The notes under the pieces are model-generated. The model did no database searches, was not told where the DNA came from, and was given only the letters and a program-made list of their open reading frames with translations. From Sphingobacterium thalpophilum (GTDB taxonomy: Bacteria > Bacteroidota > Bacteroidia > Sphingobacteriales > Sphingobacteriaceae), in contig CAMCTU010000006.1 of NCBI GenBank assembly GCA_945878525.1, forward strand, positions 1 through 46,493: a stretch of 46,493 bases of DNA. Direction: 5' to 3'. The translations under genes were made by a program, and so were the position numbers. Each line of letters opens with the position of its first letter. The first letter of the stretch is position 1. Shown piece after piece: positions 33,534 to 42,060 of this stretch.

Positions 33534-35672
33534 ATGAAGTTAAAATCAGTTAAAGAGATGTTAAAGAGATTTTGTCTGGCCTTATTTATTGTTTTTGCAT
33601 TAGCATGTCAGGCCGACCCAAGGGTCAATATAGTTGTTTCAACGAGTGATCTGAAACCTGAGCTCCAACAATCAGTTATTGCAAAGTCGCTGGTTGAACT
33701 CATGGAAAACTTTCACTACCAGAAAGTTGTGGTGGATGATGTCTTCTCCTCAATAGTTTTTGATGAGTATTTAAAAGCATTGGATAATGGAAAAAGCTAT
33801 TTCCTCCAGAGTGATATTGCTGATTTTGAAAAGTATCGCTTAACAATGGATGATGATATGCGCTCCGGAGACCTGAGTGTTCCATTTTACATCTTCAATG
33901 TTTATCAGAAAAGATACAGTGACAGAGTTGCCTTTGCATCAAAAGAAATCGATAAGAAGTTCGATTTTACAAGTAATGAAAGCTATACATACGACCGGGA
34001 GAAACTTCCCTGGCTAAAATCTGAAGCTGAATCAAATAACCTTTGGTCTAAGCGGGTGAAATATGAGATGCTTAACCTGAAGGTTACTGGCACTGAGGAA
34101 TCAAAAATTAAGGAGACCCTGAAAAAAAGATATGAGAATCTGGTTTCTCAATCTAGCAAATTCAATAGTCAGGATGTTTTTCAGATTTTTATGAATTCCT
34201 TCACAGGTACTGTCGATCCGCATACCAATTACTTTGTACCAAACAAAGCACAGGAATTCAATGAAGACCTTGCCCGCACCTTTGAGGGTATAGGTGCAAG
34301 ATTACAGCTAGAAAATGAAGTTGTAAAAATTGCTGAAATTATCCCCGGAGGTCCAGCCTTTAAAGCTAAAACTCTTGAAGTTAGTGATCGGATTGTGGCA
34401 GTTGCTCAGGGAAAAGACGGGGAGTTTGTAGATGTAATAGGATGGCGTCTAGATGTTACTGTTACTAAAATAAAAGGCCCGAAAGGAACTATTGTTCGAT
34501 TAAAAGTTATACCTGCGGGTCAGGAATTATCTGCCACTCCAAAGATAGTTGAACTCGTGCGTGACAAGGTTGTGCTTGAAGATCAGTCGGCAAAAAGAAC
34601 AATAAAAACCGTAATACAGAATGGTAAATCATACAAGATTGGAATTATCCAGATCCCGGCATTTTATGCAGATTTTAAGGCAATGCAGGCCAGGGATCCT
34701 AATTATAAGAGTACCACAAGAGATGTAAAGCTTCTGCTTGACACCTTAAAGCGTGAAAATGTAGATGCTGTAGTGATTGATTTGAGAAGTAATGGTGGAG
34801 GTTCTTTACCTGAGGCTATTAGTCTGAGTGGTTTATTCATAAAATCCGGACCCGTTGTGCAAGTGCGTGACAGAAGAAATAATGTTGATATTGAGGAGGA
34901 TGAAGACGAGGCTGTTGCGTGGACTGGTCCTTTAGGTGTACTGCAGGATCGTTTCAGTGCATCAGCGTCTGAGATATTTGCAGGTGCAATTCAGGATTAT
35001 GGACGTGGAATCATCATTGGAAATCAATCATATGGTAAGGGAACTGTTCAGCAGGGAATTGACATGGGAAGGGTCATTGGTACTGCTGATAAATTAATGC
35101 TTAAAACTGCGCAGACAGCCGGTAATAAGTCGGGCGCAGCTGTTGGAGTTGGTGCCAATGCGCCTGAATTCGGGCAGATCAATTTAACCATGGCGAAGTT
35201 CTACAGGGTTAATGGGAGTACTACCCAACATAAGGGCGTAGTTCCTGATATCGAACTTCCAACTATTTTTCCTAAAGATAAATATGGTGAGAGTTCTGAG
35301 CCGCGGGCACTTCCATGGGATACCATTGCTCCAAGCAAATATTCATTAGTTACTAACCTCAACGATGTGAAGCGCAAATTACTCATCATGCATAAGGAAC
35401 GTATGAAAAGCTCCTTGGGTTATGAGAATCTGCAGCAGGATATAGCTGAATTCGCCAAACGTGAATCAGAGACAACAATTACTTTGAATGAAGTTCAGTT
35501 GAAGAAAGAACGTGATGATCAGGAAGTAAAAGTTTTGGAAAGAGAAAATCAGCGACGAGCTTTAAAAGGACTTCCTCCATTAAAAAAAGGCGAAGCCAAA
35601 CCCAAAGATGATGTCGATTTTATCCGTGACGAAGGTTTACAGATTATGGCTGATTACATTAATATCAAATAA
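33534..35672 (+). CDS. prc: Carboxy-terminal processing protease (Prc/Tsp type, S41), lipoprotein
   Basis: A 712-residue periplasmic serine protease. The leader ends in FALAC, with the probable lipidated Cys at residue 25. A large N-terminal helical domain (about 40-225), a PDZ domain (about 225-325; EGIGARLQLENEVVKIAEI, GGPAFKA) and the S41 core follow. The Ser-Lys dyad of E. coli Prc is conserved: Ser477 in FSASASEIF and Lys502 in SYGKGTVQQ, exactly 25 residues apart. A C-terminal helical domain with charged segments completes the Prc layout. It degrades or trims cell-envelope proteins from the C-terminus. It is transcribed alone. Confidence 0.93.
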   Translation: MKLKSVKEMLKRFCLALFIVFALACQADPRVNIVVSTSDLKPELQQSVIAKSLVELMENFHYQKVVVDDVFSSIVFDEYLKALDNGKSYFLQSDIADFEKYRLTMDDDMRSGDLSVPFYIFNVYQKRYSDRVAFASKEIDKKFDFTSNESYTYDREKLPWLKSEAESNNLWSKRVKYEMLNLKVTGTEESKIKETLKKRYENLVSQSSKFNSQDVFQIFMNSFTGTVDPHTNYFVPNKAQEFNEDLARTFEGIGARLQLENEVVKIAEIIPGGPAFKAKTLEVSDRIVAVAQGKDGEFVDVIGWRLDVTVTKIKGPKGTIVRLKVIPAGQELSATPKIVELVRDKVVLEDQSAKRTIKTVIQNGKSYKIGIIQIPAFYADFKAMQARDPNYKSTTRDVKLLLDTLKRENVDAVVIDLRSNGGGSLPEAISLSGLFIKSGPVVQVRDRRNNVDIEEDEDEAVAWTGPLGVLQDRFSASASEIFAGAIQDYGRGIIIGNQSYGKGTVQQGIDMGRVIGTADKLMLKTAQTAGNKSGAAVGVGANAPEFGQINLTMAKFYRVNGSTTQHKGVVPDIELPTIFPKDKYGESSEPRALPWDTIAPSKYSLVTNLNDVKRKLLIMHKERMKSSLGYENLQQDIAEFAKRESETTITLNEVQLKKERDDQEVKVLERENQRRALKGLPPLKKGEAKPKDDVDFIRDEGLQIMADYINIK

Positions 35673-36191
35673 AGAGGCCGATTGTGCTGGGGTAAATATT
35701 TAGTTTAAGGTGATTGAGTTCATTTTAAAATGATTCGGGGTTCAATTTAGATTGAAGATTTTCTATTGTTTTAGGAAGAAGGCTCTGTTTCTCTTCTGTC
35801 CTTCCGGTCCCGCGTTCTGCCTGGTTTTTTCATCAGATTTGATAGATATGATGAAATTAAGTAGCGCAAAAAAGCTAGACTTGCCACCCTGTTTTATTTG
35901 AAATGGCAAATGTTCCTTTTCTCGAGCTGCCCTTCCCTATAAAAAACAACACCGTTTAAAATAAACCTTGCCGAGGGAAGTATCTTCCGGCAATTCGTAA
36001 TTTGAAATGTCACGCGATTTGTCTCCGGAAATAGCCCGTAGGAAAGGACTGAACTAAGCTATAATAGACGGCTATAGCTTTCCAAAATCGATTAGTTCGG
36101 CTCCAGAGCCTTATCAGATCAATTATATCCGTATTTTAATCCCTTCCTTAAACCGCATGGATGATATAAGATTAATTGAATCTAACCTGTT
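35673..36191. other. Convergent gap, no intact gene
   Basis: A 519-bp gap between the protease and the SPFH gene. It contains copy B of the dispersed repeat (35821-36155). The remaining 150 bp behind the protease show no strong terminator or coding frame. Confidence 0.6.
35821..36155 (-). repeat. Diverged dispersed repeat, copy B
   Basis: About 335 bp, aligned with copy A at 21734-22062. Shared blocks: TAAAATAAACCTTGCCG at 35957-35973, ATTCGTAATTTGAAATG at 35993-36009, CCGTAGGAAAGG at 36036-36047, GAGCCTTA, and CCTTCCTTAAA near the right end. The hairpin region reads GCCG...GAAG-TAT-CTTC...CGGC (35970-35991), differing in sequence from copy A but still pairing. On the minus strand it begins 37 bp behind the SPFH gene stop. 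Confidence 0.75.
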
Positions 36192-37148
36192 TTACCCTTT
36201 AGAGTTCTTCTTATTCTCAGTTTCCATAATATTGATACTCATCATCTGCTCCATGGTTCGCTTCATACCTTCTGGAGAACCATCAAGGAATATGACATTC
36301 CCCTTGCCATTTTCTGAGAAATGTTTGATTGCCTCGGTCCACATGGTGAACATAATCACTGAAGTATCAAGATCTGCAGTTTGCATCTCTTTAGCTGCCT
36401 GGGTCATACCCTTGGCTACTTCTTCTCTGAAAAGTGCGATACCCTGCCCGCGTAATTGAGCAGCTTCACGCTCGGCATTTGCTGCGATCTTTATGGCATT
36501 GCCTTCTGCTTCAGCAGCTTTGGTTTTGGTAATTAGTAAAGCCTGTCCTTCATTTTCAGCTGCCGCTTTCAGATTATTAGATGCAACCACGCGGCTCATA
36601 GAGGTTAAGATTACCTCGTCAAATGTGATATCATTGAGCTGAAGATCCTGTAAATGATAACCCCAGCTTTCTAATACTACATCTATTTCTTCTTTCACAT
36701 GATCTACAATATCCTTGCGAAGGCTCAGGACTTCAGATTGTTTTTTACTTGCAACAAATGAGCGTATCGTTCCTTCAATAGTACGAATGAGAGCCTGCAT
36801 CAAATTCTGCTCATTAATGAATTTAAAAGCCACATTTTTTATAGTCTCCTCATCCGGATTGTTGACCGAATAAAGCACCATAGCTTTAAAATATACATTT
36901 GCCTGATCTATCGTTACTGCTTGAAATTCTAGTTCAACCGAACGGTTCTGAATGGAAACCCTAGAGTGAATAACCTCGATCAGAGGAATCTTTAGGCTGA
37001 GTCCAGGCTTTAAAAGCCTTCTATACTTACCAAATATGGTTACAACTGCTATAGTTCCCTGTTTAACCGTTACAAATGAGCTAAACAAGATAACCAATGC
37101 AATAAAAAATAAAATATAGCTTGTGTACATAGCGATAGAATTTCTCAA
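36192..37148 (-). CDS. SPFH/Band 7 domain membrane protein (stomatin/slipin-like)
   Basis: A 318-residue protein with one N-terminal membrane segment (about residues 8-27) followed by the SPFH domain: TIFGKYRRLLKPGLSLKIP, NRSVELEFQAVTIDQANVYF and FVASKKQSEVLSLR. A coiled-coil flotillin-type region rich in Ala and Glu follows (AAEAEGNAIKIAANAEREAA, about 215-240). Such proteins form large ring assemblies at the membrane and act as scaffolds for proteases or lipid domains. The likely start is the first Met; Met7 is also possible. Divergent from the small membrane protein gene. Confidence 0.9.
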   Translation of the reverse strand: MRNSIAMYTSYILFFIALVILFSSFVTVKQGTIAVVTIFGKYRRLLKPGLSLKIPLIEVIHSRVSIQNRSVELEFQAVTIDQANVYFKAMVLYSVNNPDEETIKNVAFKFINEQNLMQALIRTIEGTIRSFVASKKQSEVLSLRKDIVDHVKEEIDVVLESWGYHLQDLQLNDITFDEVILTSMSRVVASNNLKAAAENEGQALLITKTKAAEAEGNAIKIAANAEREAAQLRGQGIALFREEVAKGMTQAAKEMQTADLDTSVIMFTMWTEAIKHFSENGKGNVIFLDGSPEGMKRTMEQMMSINIMETENKKNSKG

Positions 37149-37276
37149 AGATACGTAACAAAGTTTATTTTCTGATAGTAATGTTTGGTATGGGTCATAG
37201 GTATTAGGTACTCTTTACAAAATCACATGTATAAAATACTGGCAGCTTTATTGTATAAGCTAATAAAACGCAGCAG

Positions 37277-37675
37277 ATGAACTTAAAAAGAGATTTCGGG
37301 ACAATACCAACTGTATTGGGAATATTAGGGCTTATTTACGCCGCAATAGGCATTGTACAGAATAGTGAAGGCTATAAAATGTTGATTGTTTTCGCTTTAC
37401 CAGGGACTGTTTTTTTCTTTACGGGAATAGGTTTGGTCAGAATTACCATTTCCAGACTAAATAATAAAATATCGTACTGTAAACAGTACGGTGTTAAATA
37501 TTTAAAACAAATGAAACATTATATAATTATTAATCTCTCAAAGATGCAAGCAAACGACCACCTTTGTAATAGTATTTTCTCCAGTATGCCTCGTCAAGAT
37601 CGCTTATCATTACACCTTTACTGGTTGATGCATGCGCAAACTTGTTATTCCCCATATAAACACCCACGTGTGTAA
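37277..37675 (+). CDS. Small membrane protein with a questionable antisense tail
   Basis: The first 65 residues look like a real small membrane protein: MNLKRDFGTIPTVLGILGLI, a second hydrophobic segment MLIVFALPGTVFFFTGIGLV and a short charged end. The following 67 residues carry no membrane or domain character. Of these, about 50 are encoded antisense to the convergent NlpC/P60 gene (37530-37675 overlap) and pass through a hairpin at 37473-37490. The original stop may have been lost by a small frameshift near 37463, where other frames end at once (CTAAATAATAA). I trust the gene but not its 3' end. Confidence 0.5.
   Translation: MNLKRDFGTIPTVLGILGLIYAAIGIVQNSEGYKMLIVFALPGTVFFFTGIGLVRITISRLNNKISYCKQYGVKYLKQMKHYIIINLSKMQANDHLCNSIFSSMPRQDRLSLHLYWLMHAQTCYSPYKHPRV
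37455..37490 (-). terminator. Hairpin terminator of the minus-strand NlpC/P60 gene
   Basis: Read on the minus strand, CGTACTGT-TT-ACAGTACG is a perfect 8-bp inverted repeat followed by ATATTTTATTATTT. It lies 40 bp past the NlpC stop and inside the plus-strand small gene. Confidence 0.55.
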
Positions 37676-38078
37676 TCGAGCGACTTCCTATCTTGAAAAA
37701 TACAAGATCACCCTCTTTTAACTCTGATTTGTTAATTGGGTTGACCATGCTGAAAATATTTCTTGAATTATTACCAATCAGGGTATTAAAAACTTTGTTA
37801 TACAGCTCAAACGCGAAGCCCGAGCAGTCAATGCCTTTTTTGGTTCCACCGCCTAATCTGTAGGGAGTACCAATCCAGTCGTATACAAACTGATAAAGTT
37901 TAAGATTTGAGGTGGCTGAGAGTGCTACACCCATTATTTGTGAAAAGTACTCGGAGGCAAGATTGTCTGGGTCCTCAATTTTCTCCACTGGTTTTTGGTC
38001 CTTATCAATGCCTTGTGCCTGTACGAACAAGCAAGAAAGAGCTAGCAGCAATGCTAAAATTACTTTTTTCCCCATCAT
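37530..38078 (-). CDS. NlpC/P60 family cell-wall hydrolase (C40), exported
   Basis: A 182-residue secreted peptidoglycan hydrolase. The signal peptide ends near residue 22 (LFVQAQG); the start may be Met1 or Met2. The C40 domain covers residues 60-180, with the triad Cys85 (IDCSGF), His137 (SITHVGVYMG) and His149 (KFAHAS). It probably cuts D-Glu-diaminopimelate links in stem peptides. Unlike the hydrolase at 19.4 kb it has no SH3-like region. It is divergent from pdhA with a 250-bp spacer. Confidence 0.92.
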   Translation of the reverse strand: MMGKKVILALLLALSCLFVQAQGIDKDQKPVEKIEDPDNLASEYFSQIMGVALSATSNLKLYQFVYDWIGTPYRLGGGTKKGIDCSGFAFELYNKVFNTLIGNNSRNIFSMVNPINKSELKEGDLVFFKIGSRSITHVGVYMGNNKFAHASTSKGVMISDLDEAYWRKYYYKGGRLLASLRD

Positions 38079-38275
38079 TTTTGATCTTTCGTTTATAAAT
38101 AAACAGCGTGGGTATGATCGTCTGTTTACGATTTATATTCTAAGAATGTTGCAAAAGTATGAATAAATAAAATAAAAACAAGAAATCAGATTTGTTTCAG
38201 CAATTATTTAGGGATATTCTGGCATTAATACGTTTAAACAAGCCAAATGGTATTCTTTTTTTGGGAAGATATGGT

Positions 38276-38308
38276 TAGATTTGTCATCCTTTGTAAAGGG
38301 TTTATTTG
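38276..38308 (+). promoter_or_regulatory. Candidate promoter of pdhA-aceF
   Basis: An exact TAnnTTTG box (TAGATTTG, 38276-38283) and a second TTTATTTG at 38301-38308 lie before the pdhA ATG. In one reading the TTTG at 38280-38283 is the -33 element and TTTATTTG, 17 bp later, is the -7 box. Which one is used cannot be decided by sight. Confidence 0.35.
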
Positions 38309-38328
38309 TTTAAAAGAAACGATTATTA

Positions 38329-39324
38329 ATGAGTTCAATAGAAATTACTAAAGACACCTATCTTCAATGGTACGAGTCTATGCTCTTGATGCGCAAGTTC
38401 GAAGAAAAGGCTGGTCAACTTTACGGGCAACAAAAAATCAGAGGTTTTTGCCACTTGTATATTGGCCAGGAAGCTGTGATGGCTGGTACAATGTCAGTTA
38501 TCCGCCCTGAGGATTCACTTATTACAGCCTATCGTGATCACGCACACGCTCTTGCAAAAGGTATGAGTGCCAACGAAGTGATGGCTGAATTGTACGGTAA
38601 GGCTACCGGATGTTCCAAAGGAAAGGGAGGTTCAATGCATATGTTCAGTAAGGAAAAGAAGTTTTTTGGTGGGCATGGTATCGTTGGAGGTCAGATTCCA
38701 CTTGGTGCCGGAATTGCATTTGCAGAGCAATATAATGGAACCGACAATGTTTGCATATGTTATATGGGTGATGGTGCTGTTCGTCAGGGGGCACTTAATG
38801 AAACCTTCAATATGGCCATGCTATGGAATCTTCCTGTAATTTTTGTTTGTGAGAATAATGGTTATGCAATGGGTACCTCTGTTTCAAGAACAACAAATAT
38901 GGTTGATATCTATAAAATAGGTTTAGGTTTTGATATGCCATGTGCACCTGTTGACGGAATGGATCCGGTTGCTGTACATAATGCATTGGATGAAGCTGTA
39001 CAGAGAGCCCGCCGTGGCGATGGCCCTACTTTTTTAGAGATAAGAACCTACCGTTACAAAGGACATTCAATGTCTGATCCTGCAAAATACCGTACAAAGG
39101 AAGAAGTTGAAGGTTACAAAGCCAAAGACCCGATAGATGTAGTAAGGGCAACAATAGAAGAAAAAAAATATGCTGATAAAGCATGGTTTGATTTAATAAA
39201 TGATAAAGTAAAGGCTATTGTAGACGAATCAGTTAAATTTTCTGAAGAATCACCCTGGCCGGATCCGTCCGAATTATATACAGATGTTTATATCCAATCT
39301 GATTACCCATACATCCGAGACTAA
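38329..39324 (+). CDS. pdhA: Pyruvate dehydrogenase E1 component subunit alpha
   Basis: A 331-residue thiamine-diphosphate enzyme subunit that decarboxylates pyruvate and passes the acetyl group to the lipoyl arm of E2. The TPP motif spans GDGAVRQGALNE to LPVIFVCENN (about 146-180), and RTYRYKGHSMSDP is the phosphorylation-loop-like segment conserved in the alpha subunit family. Length matches the pyruvate-specific alpha subunit. The beta subunit gene is not next to it; the E2 gene follows after 33 bp. The alpha subunit needs the beta subunit, which must be encoded elsewhere. Confidence 0.96.
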   Translation: MSSIEITKDTYLQWYESMLLMRKFEEKAGQLYGQQKIRGFCHLYIGQEAVMAGTMSVIRPEDSLITAYRDHAHALAKGMSANEVMAELYGKATGCSKGKGGSMHMFSKEKKFFGGHGIVGGQIPLGAGIAFAEQYNGTDNVCICYMGDGAVRQGALNETFNMAMLWNLPVIFVCENNGYAMGTSVSRTTNMVDIYKIGLGFDMPCAPVDGMDPVAVHNALDEAVQRARRGDGPTFLEIRTYRYKGHSMSDPAKYRTKEEVEGYKAKDPIDVVRATIEEKKYADKAWFDLINDKVKAIVDESVKFSEESPWPDPSELYTDVYIQSDYPYIRD

Positions 39325-39357
39325 ATTTTAATTTTAATATTCTAATCTGAAAATAAA

Positions 39358-41088
39358 ATGGCTGAAGTAGTGAAAATGCCTAAAATGAGCGATACGATGA
39401 CGGAGGGAGTTATCGCGAAATGGCATAAAAAAGTTGGTGATAAAGTTAGTTCAGGGGAATTGATTGCCGAAGTGGAAACAGATAAGGCGACTATGGACTT
39501 TGAGTCTTTTCAGGATGGAACGTTACTATATATAGGTGCTAAAGAAGGTGAAGCGGCAGCTGTTGATGCGGTAATAGCTATTCTTGGTAAAAAGGGAGAA
39601 GATTACCAGGCTCTTTTGAACGATTCTGGAAGTCAGAAGGAACTTGCAGCACCTGCGAAAGTCTCTGATTTACCTGTAGAAGTATCAGCAAAACCTGCAA
39701 AAGAAAATATGCCAAGTGTTGCTAATCTGGAAGCCAATTCCTCCGGAGGTAGCGATGCAGAGGCAGAAGCTATGGGTGCCACTATTATTCGTATGCCTTT
39801 ATTAAGTGATACAATGACGGAGGGTGTAATAGCTGAATGGCATAAAAAAGTTGGAGATCAGGTTAAAAGTGATGATGGATTAGCAGATGTTGAAACTGAT
39901 AAAGCAACAATGGAAGTTACTGCCTACGCAGATGGAGTTCTTTTATATGTTGGAGTTGAAAAAGGACAGGCAGCTAAGGTAAATGATATAATTGCCATCG
40001 TTGGTAAAGCAGGTACAGATATTTCTGCCTTGCTAAAATCAAGTTCTAAACCAGCCCTTTTAGAGCTTAAAGTAGAATCTCAACCTGTAAAAACCAATCA
40101 AGTAACAACACCAAAAGCTGATATAGAGACACAACATGTAGAAAGTGATTCTACTTACCGTTCGAAAGCCTCACCATTAGCTCGTAAAATTGCAAAAGAT
40201 AGGGGAATCGATATTTCACAGGTAAAAGGTAGCGCTGAAGGTGGCCGAATTGTTAAAAAAGATATAGAAAGCTTCAAGCCTGCTGCCCAAACACAGATTT
40301 CAAAAGCAACAGGCCCAGTTCCTTCATCAGCGGCACCAGCTTTCCCTGTAACATCGTCTTCTGCTCCAGAAACAAATCCGGTTGCTATTCCTAAATTTAT
40401 AGGTGAAGAGAAATTTACTGAGAAACCGGTGTCTCAAATGCGTAAGGTAATTGCCAAACGTCTTTCTGAAAGTCTCTTTACTTCACCACATTTTTATTTA
40501 ACCATGTCAATAGATATGGATAGTGCAATGCAAGCCCGTACTAAGATCAATGAATTTACATCTGTAAAGATCTCATTCAATGATATGGTGCTTAAAGCGG
40601 TTGCTGTTGCTCTAAAACGGCATCCAAACGTTAACTCTTCCTGGTTAGGAGACAAAATTCGTTATAATGAGCATGTAAATATCGGTGTGGCAGTCGCAGT
40701 TGAAGACGGATTACTGGTTCCAGTAGTTCGTTTTGCAGATGGAAAATCACTTTCACATATTTCAGTAGAAGTTAAAGACTTTGCACAGCGTGCTAAATCT
40801 AAGAAATTACAGCCATCAGACTGGGAGGGATCAACTTTTACAATTTCCAACCTTGGAATGTTCGGTATAGATGAGTTTACTGCAATCATTAACCCGCCTG
40901 ATGCATGTATTCTTGCTGTAGGTGGAATCCAGCAGGTTCCTGTTGTAAAAAATGGAGCAGTTGTACCGGGAAATGTAATGAAAGTTACTTTAAGTTGTGA
41001 CCATCGGGTTGTTGATGGAGCTACCGGCGCAGCATTTCTGCAAACATTAAAAGCATTACTGGAAGAGCCTGTAAGGTTGTTGGTGTAA
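39358..41088 (+). CDS. aceF: Pyruvate dehydrogenase E2 (dihydrolipoyl acetyltransferase) with two lipoyl domains
   Basis: A 576-residue acyltransferase that forms the complex core. Two lipoyl domains lie in tandem: lipoylated Lys43 (VETDKATMDF) and Lys182 (VETDKATMEV), each preceded by the MPxLSDTMTEGVIA-type motif. An Ala/Pro-rich linker, a peripheral-subunit-binding domain (about 265-305; SPLARKIAKDRGIDIS) and the catalytic domain (about 345-576) follow, with active-site His549 and Asp553 (SCDHRVVDG). It makes acetyl-CoA. The gene forms a pair with pdhA; REP-like repeats begin 9 bp behind its stop. Confidence 0.96.
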   Translation: MAEVVKMPKMSDTMTEGVIAKWHKKVGDKVSSGELIAEVETDKATMDFESFQDGTLLYIGAKEGEAAAVDAVIAILGKKGEDYQALLNDSGSQKELAAPAKVSDLPVEVSAKPAKENMPSVANLEANSSGGSDAEAEAMGATIIRMPLLSDTMTEGVIAEWHKKVGDQVKSDDGLADVETDKATMEVTAYADGVLLYVGVEKGQAAKVNDIIAIVGKAGTDISALLKSSSKPALLELKVESQPVKTNQVTTPKADIETQHVESDSTYRSKASPLARKIAKDRGIDISQVKGSAEGGRIVKKDIESFKPAAQTQISKATGPVPSSAAPAFPVTSSSAPETNPVAIPKFIGEEKFTEKPVSQMRKVIAKRLSESLFTSPHFYLTMSIDMDSAMQARTKINEFTSVKISFNDMVLKAVAVALKRHPNVNSSWLGDKIRYNEHVNIGVAVAVEDGLLVPVVRFADGKSLSHISVEVKDFAQRAKSKKLQPSDWEGSTFTISNLGMFGIDEFTAIINPPDACILAVGGIQQVPVVKNGAVVPGNVMKVTLSCDHRVVDGATGAAFLQTLKALLEEPVRLLV

Positions 41089-41097
41089 TTATCTTCC

Positions 41098-41143
41098 GGA
41101 TCAAGTCCGGAATGATAGTTGGATCAAGTCCGGAATGACAGTT
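41098..41143. repeat. Tandem duplication of a 23-bp REP-like unit
   Basis: GGATCAAGTCCGGAATGATAGTT at 41098-41120 is followed directly by the same unit with one change (T to C) at 41121-41143. The unit contains the CCGGAATGACA core that is the reverse complement of the repeat 20 bp further on. Confidence 0.85.
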
Positions 41144-41153
41144 GGATATAGCT

Positions 41154-41210
41154 AAAGCCCTTGTGTCATTCCGGCGAAAGCCCTTGTGTCATTCCGGCGA
41201 AAGCCGGAAT
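41154..41210. repeat. Tandem duplication of a second 23-bp unit ending in a GNRA hairpin
   Basis: The unit AAAGCCC-TTGTGTCATTCCGGCG occurs at 41154-41176 and again at 41177-41199. The second copy runs into the perfect hairpin ATTCCGGC-GAAA-GCCGGAAT (41191-41210). TGTCATTCCGG (41164-41174) is complementary to CCGGAATGACA (41130-41140), so a larger 11-bp stem across both arrays is also possible. It lies between convergent aceF and DUF4197 genes and may act as a terminator, though no long T run follows. Confidence 0.85.
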
Positions 41211-41965
41211 CAACGTAAGCTTACCCCATTTTTATTTTTATCAGCAAAACCAAATACCTTTTTTAAAAGCGGGCTATTTCGCATTCCGGAGTTTTCCCGA
41301 ATTTTTAATTCCTCCTGAGCTATTTCTAGAAATAATCCCTCCATTGCTTTTTGTGTTGCATAATCAGCGAGGTCAGTATTTATCTTTCCGGCAAGTGGAA
41401 TTTGATTGTATGTTGTGCTGAGGTCCGACCAATATTTTGTTGCTTGAGTTTTATCCAGCGAACCCTTAATAACCGGATTGAATTTTGCAGACAATGCTGT
41501 GCTTGTAACACGCTGAAAATAACTTGTAGCAGCATTTTTTTGATCGCTCATCAAAATGTTTGAAGCATCCTGAACACTCATTTCTTTTAATGCAGAGATA
41601 AAAATAGGCTTGGCTTCTTTAGCTGCAAGTTCTGCAGCACGGTTCATACTCAGAATAAAATCATCACAGGCTTTATTCATGCCTATCCCTCGAAGTGCCT
41701 TTTCAACTTTCCTTGCTTCAGGTGGAAAAAGCAATTTTATTGCAGAGTTTCCAAGAAATCCATTTTCAATGGACAGTCGGTCTGTACCAGCTGAAACTCC
41801 TTTTTCAAGGGCTTCTTTTATTGCATCGCCAATTTCTAGCTGACTTGGACTTCCAGGTTTAATGGCATTGGCTGCCTCCTTCAAAACTTGTGGTAACTTA
41901 AGCTGAGCAAATAAAGATGCGGAGCTAAATATAATCGCACAGAATAATACAAGACGTAATTTCAT
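41210..41965 (-). CDS. DUF4197 family protein, exported
   Basis: A 251-residue protein with a signal peptide (residues 1-20, ending ASLFAQ) and one DUF4197 domain: EIGDAIKEALEKGVSAGTDRL, then NSAIKLLFPPEARKVEKAL, FILSMNRAAELAAKEAKPIF, and near the end DYATQKAMEGLFLEIAQEE. The family is helical, periplasmic and of unknown role. The stop codon TGA (41210-41212) overlaps the outer base of the REP-like hairpin. The last residues (NGVSLR) are missing in the neighbouring broken copy, which ends after DKNKS, so the C-terminus may have been extended by the repeat. Confidence 0.9.
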   Translation of the reverse strand: MKLRLVLFCAIIFSSASLFAQLKLPQVLKEAANAIKPGSPSQLEIGDAIKEALEKGVSAGTDRLSIENGFLGNSAIKLLFPPEARKVEKALRGIGMNKACDDFILSMNRAAELAAKEAKPIFISALKEMSVQDASNILMSDQKNAATSYFQRVTSTALSAKFNPVIKGSLDKTQATKYWSDLSTTYNQIPLAGKINTDLADYATQKAMEGLFLEIAQEELKIRENSGMRNSPLLKKVFGFADKNKNGVSLR

Positions 41966-42060
41966 AATTTAATTTTTTTAAATAAACGGATCTAATGGCG
42001 TTTAATTATGGCATATATTCAATGATATACGATGTTTAGTCAATAGAGGGTTTTTATATT

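Noticed and set aside
41098-41210. CRISPR-like array
   Set aside because: Repeats are directly adjacent without spacers, two copies each, with different unit sequences in inverted orientation; this is a REP-like tandem duplication.
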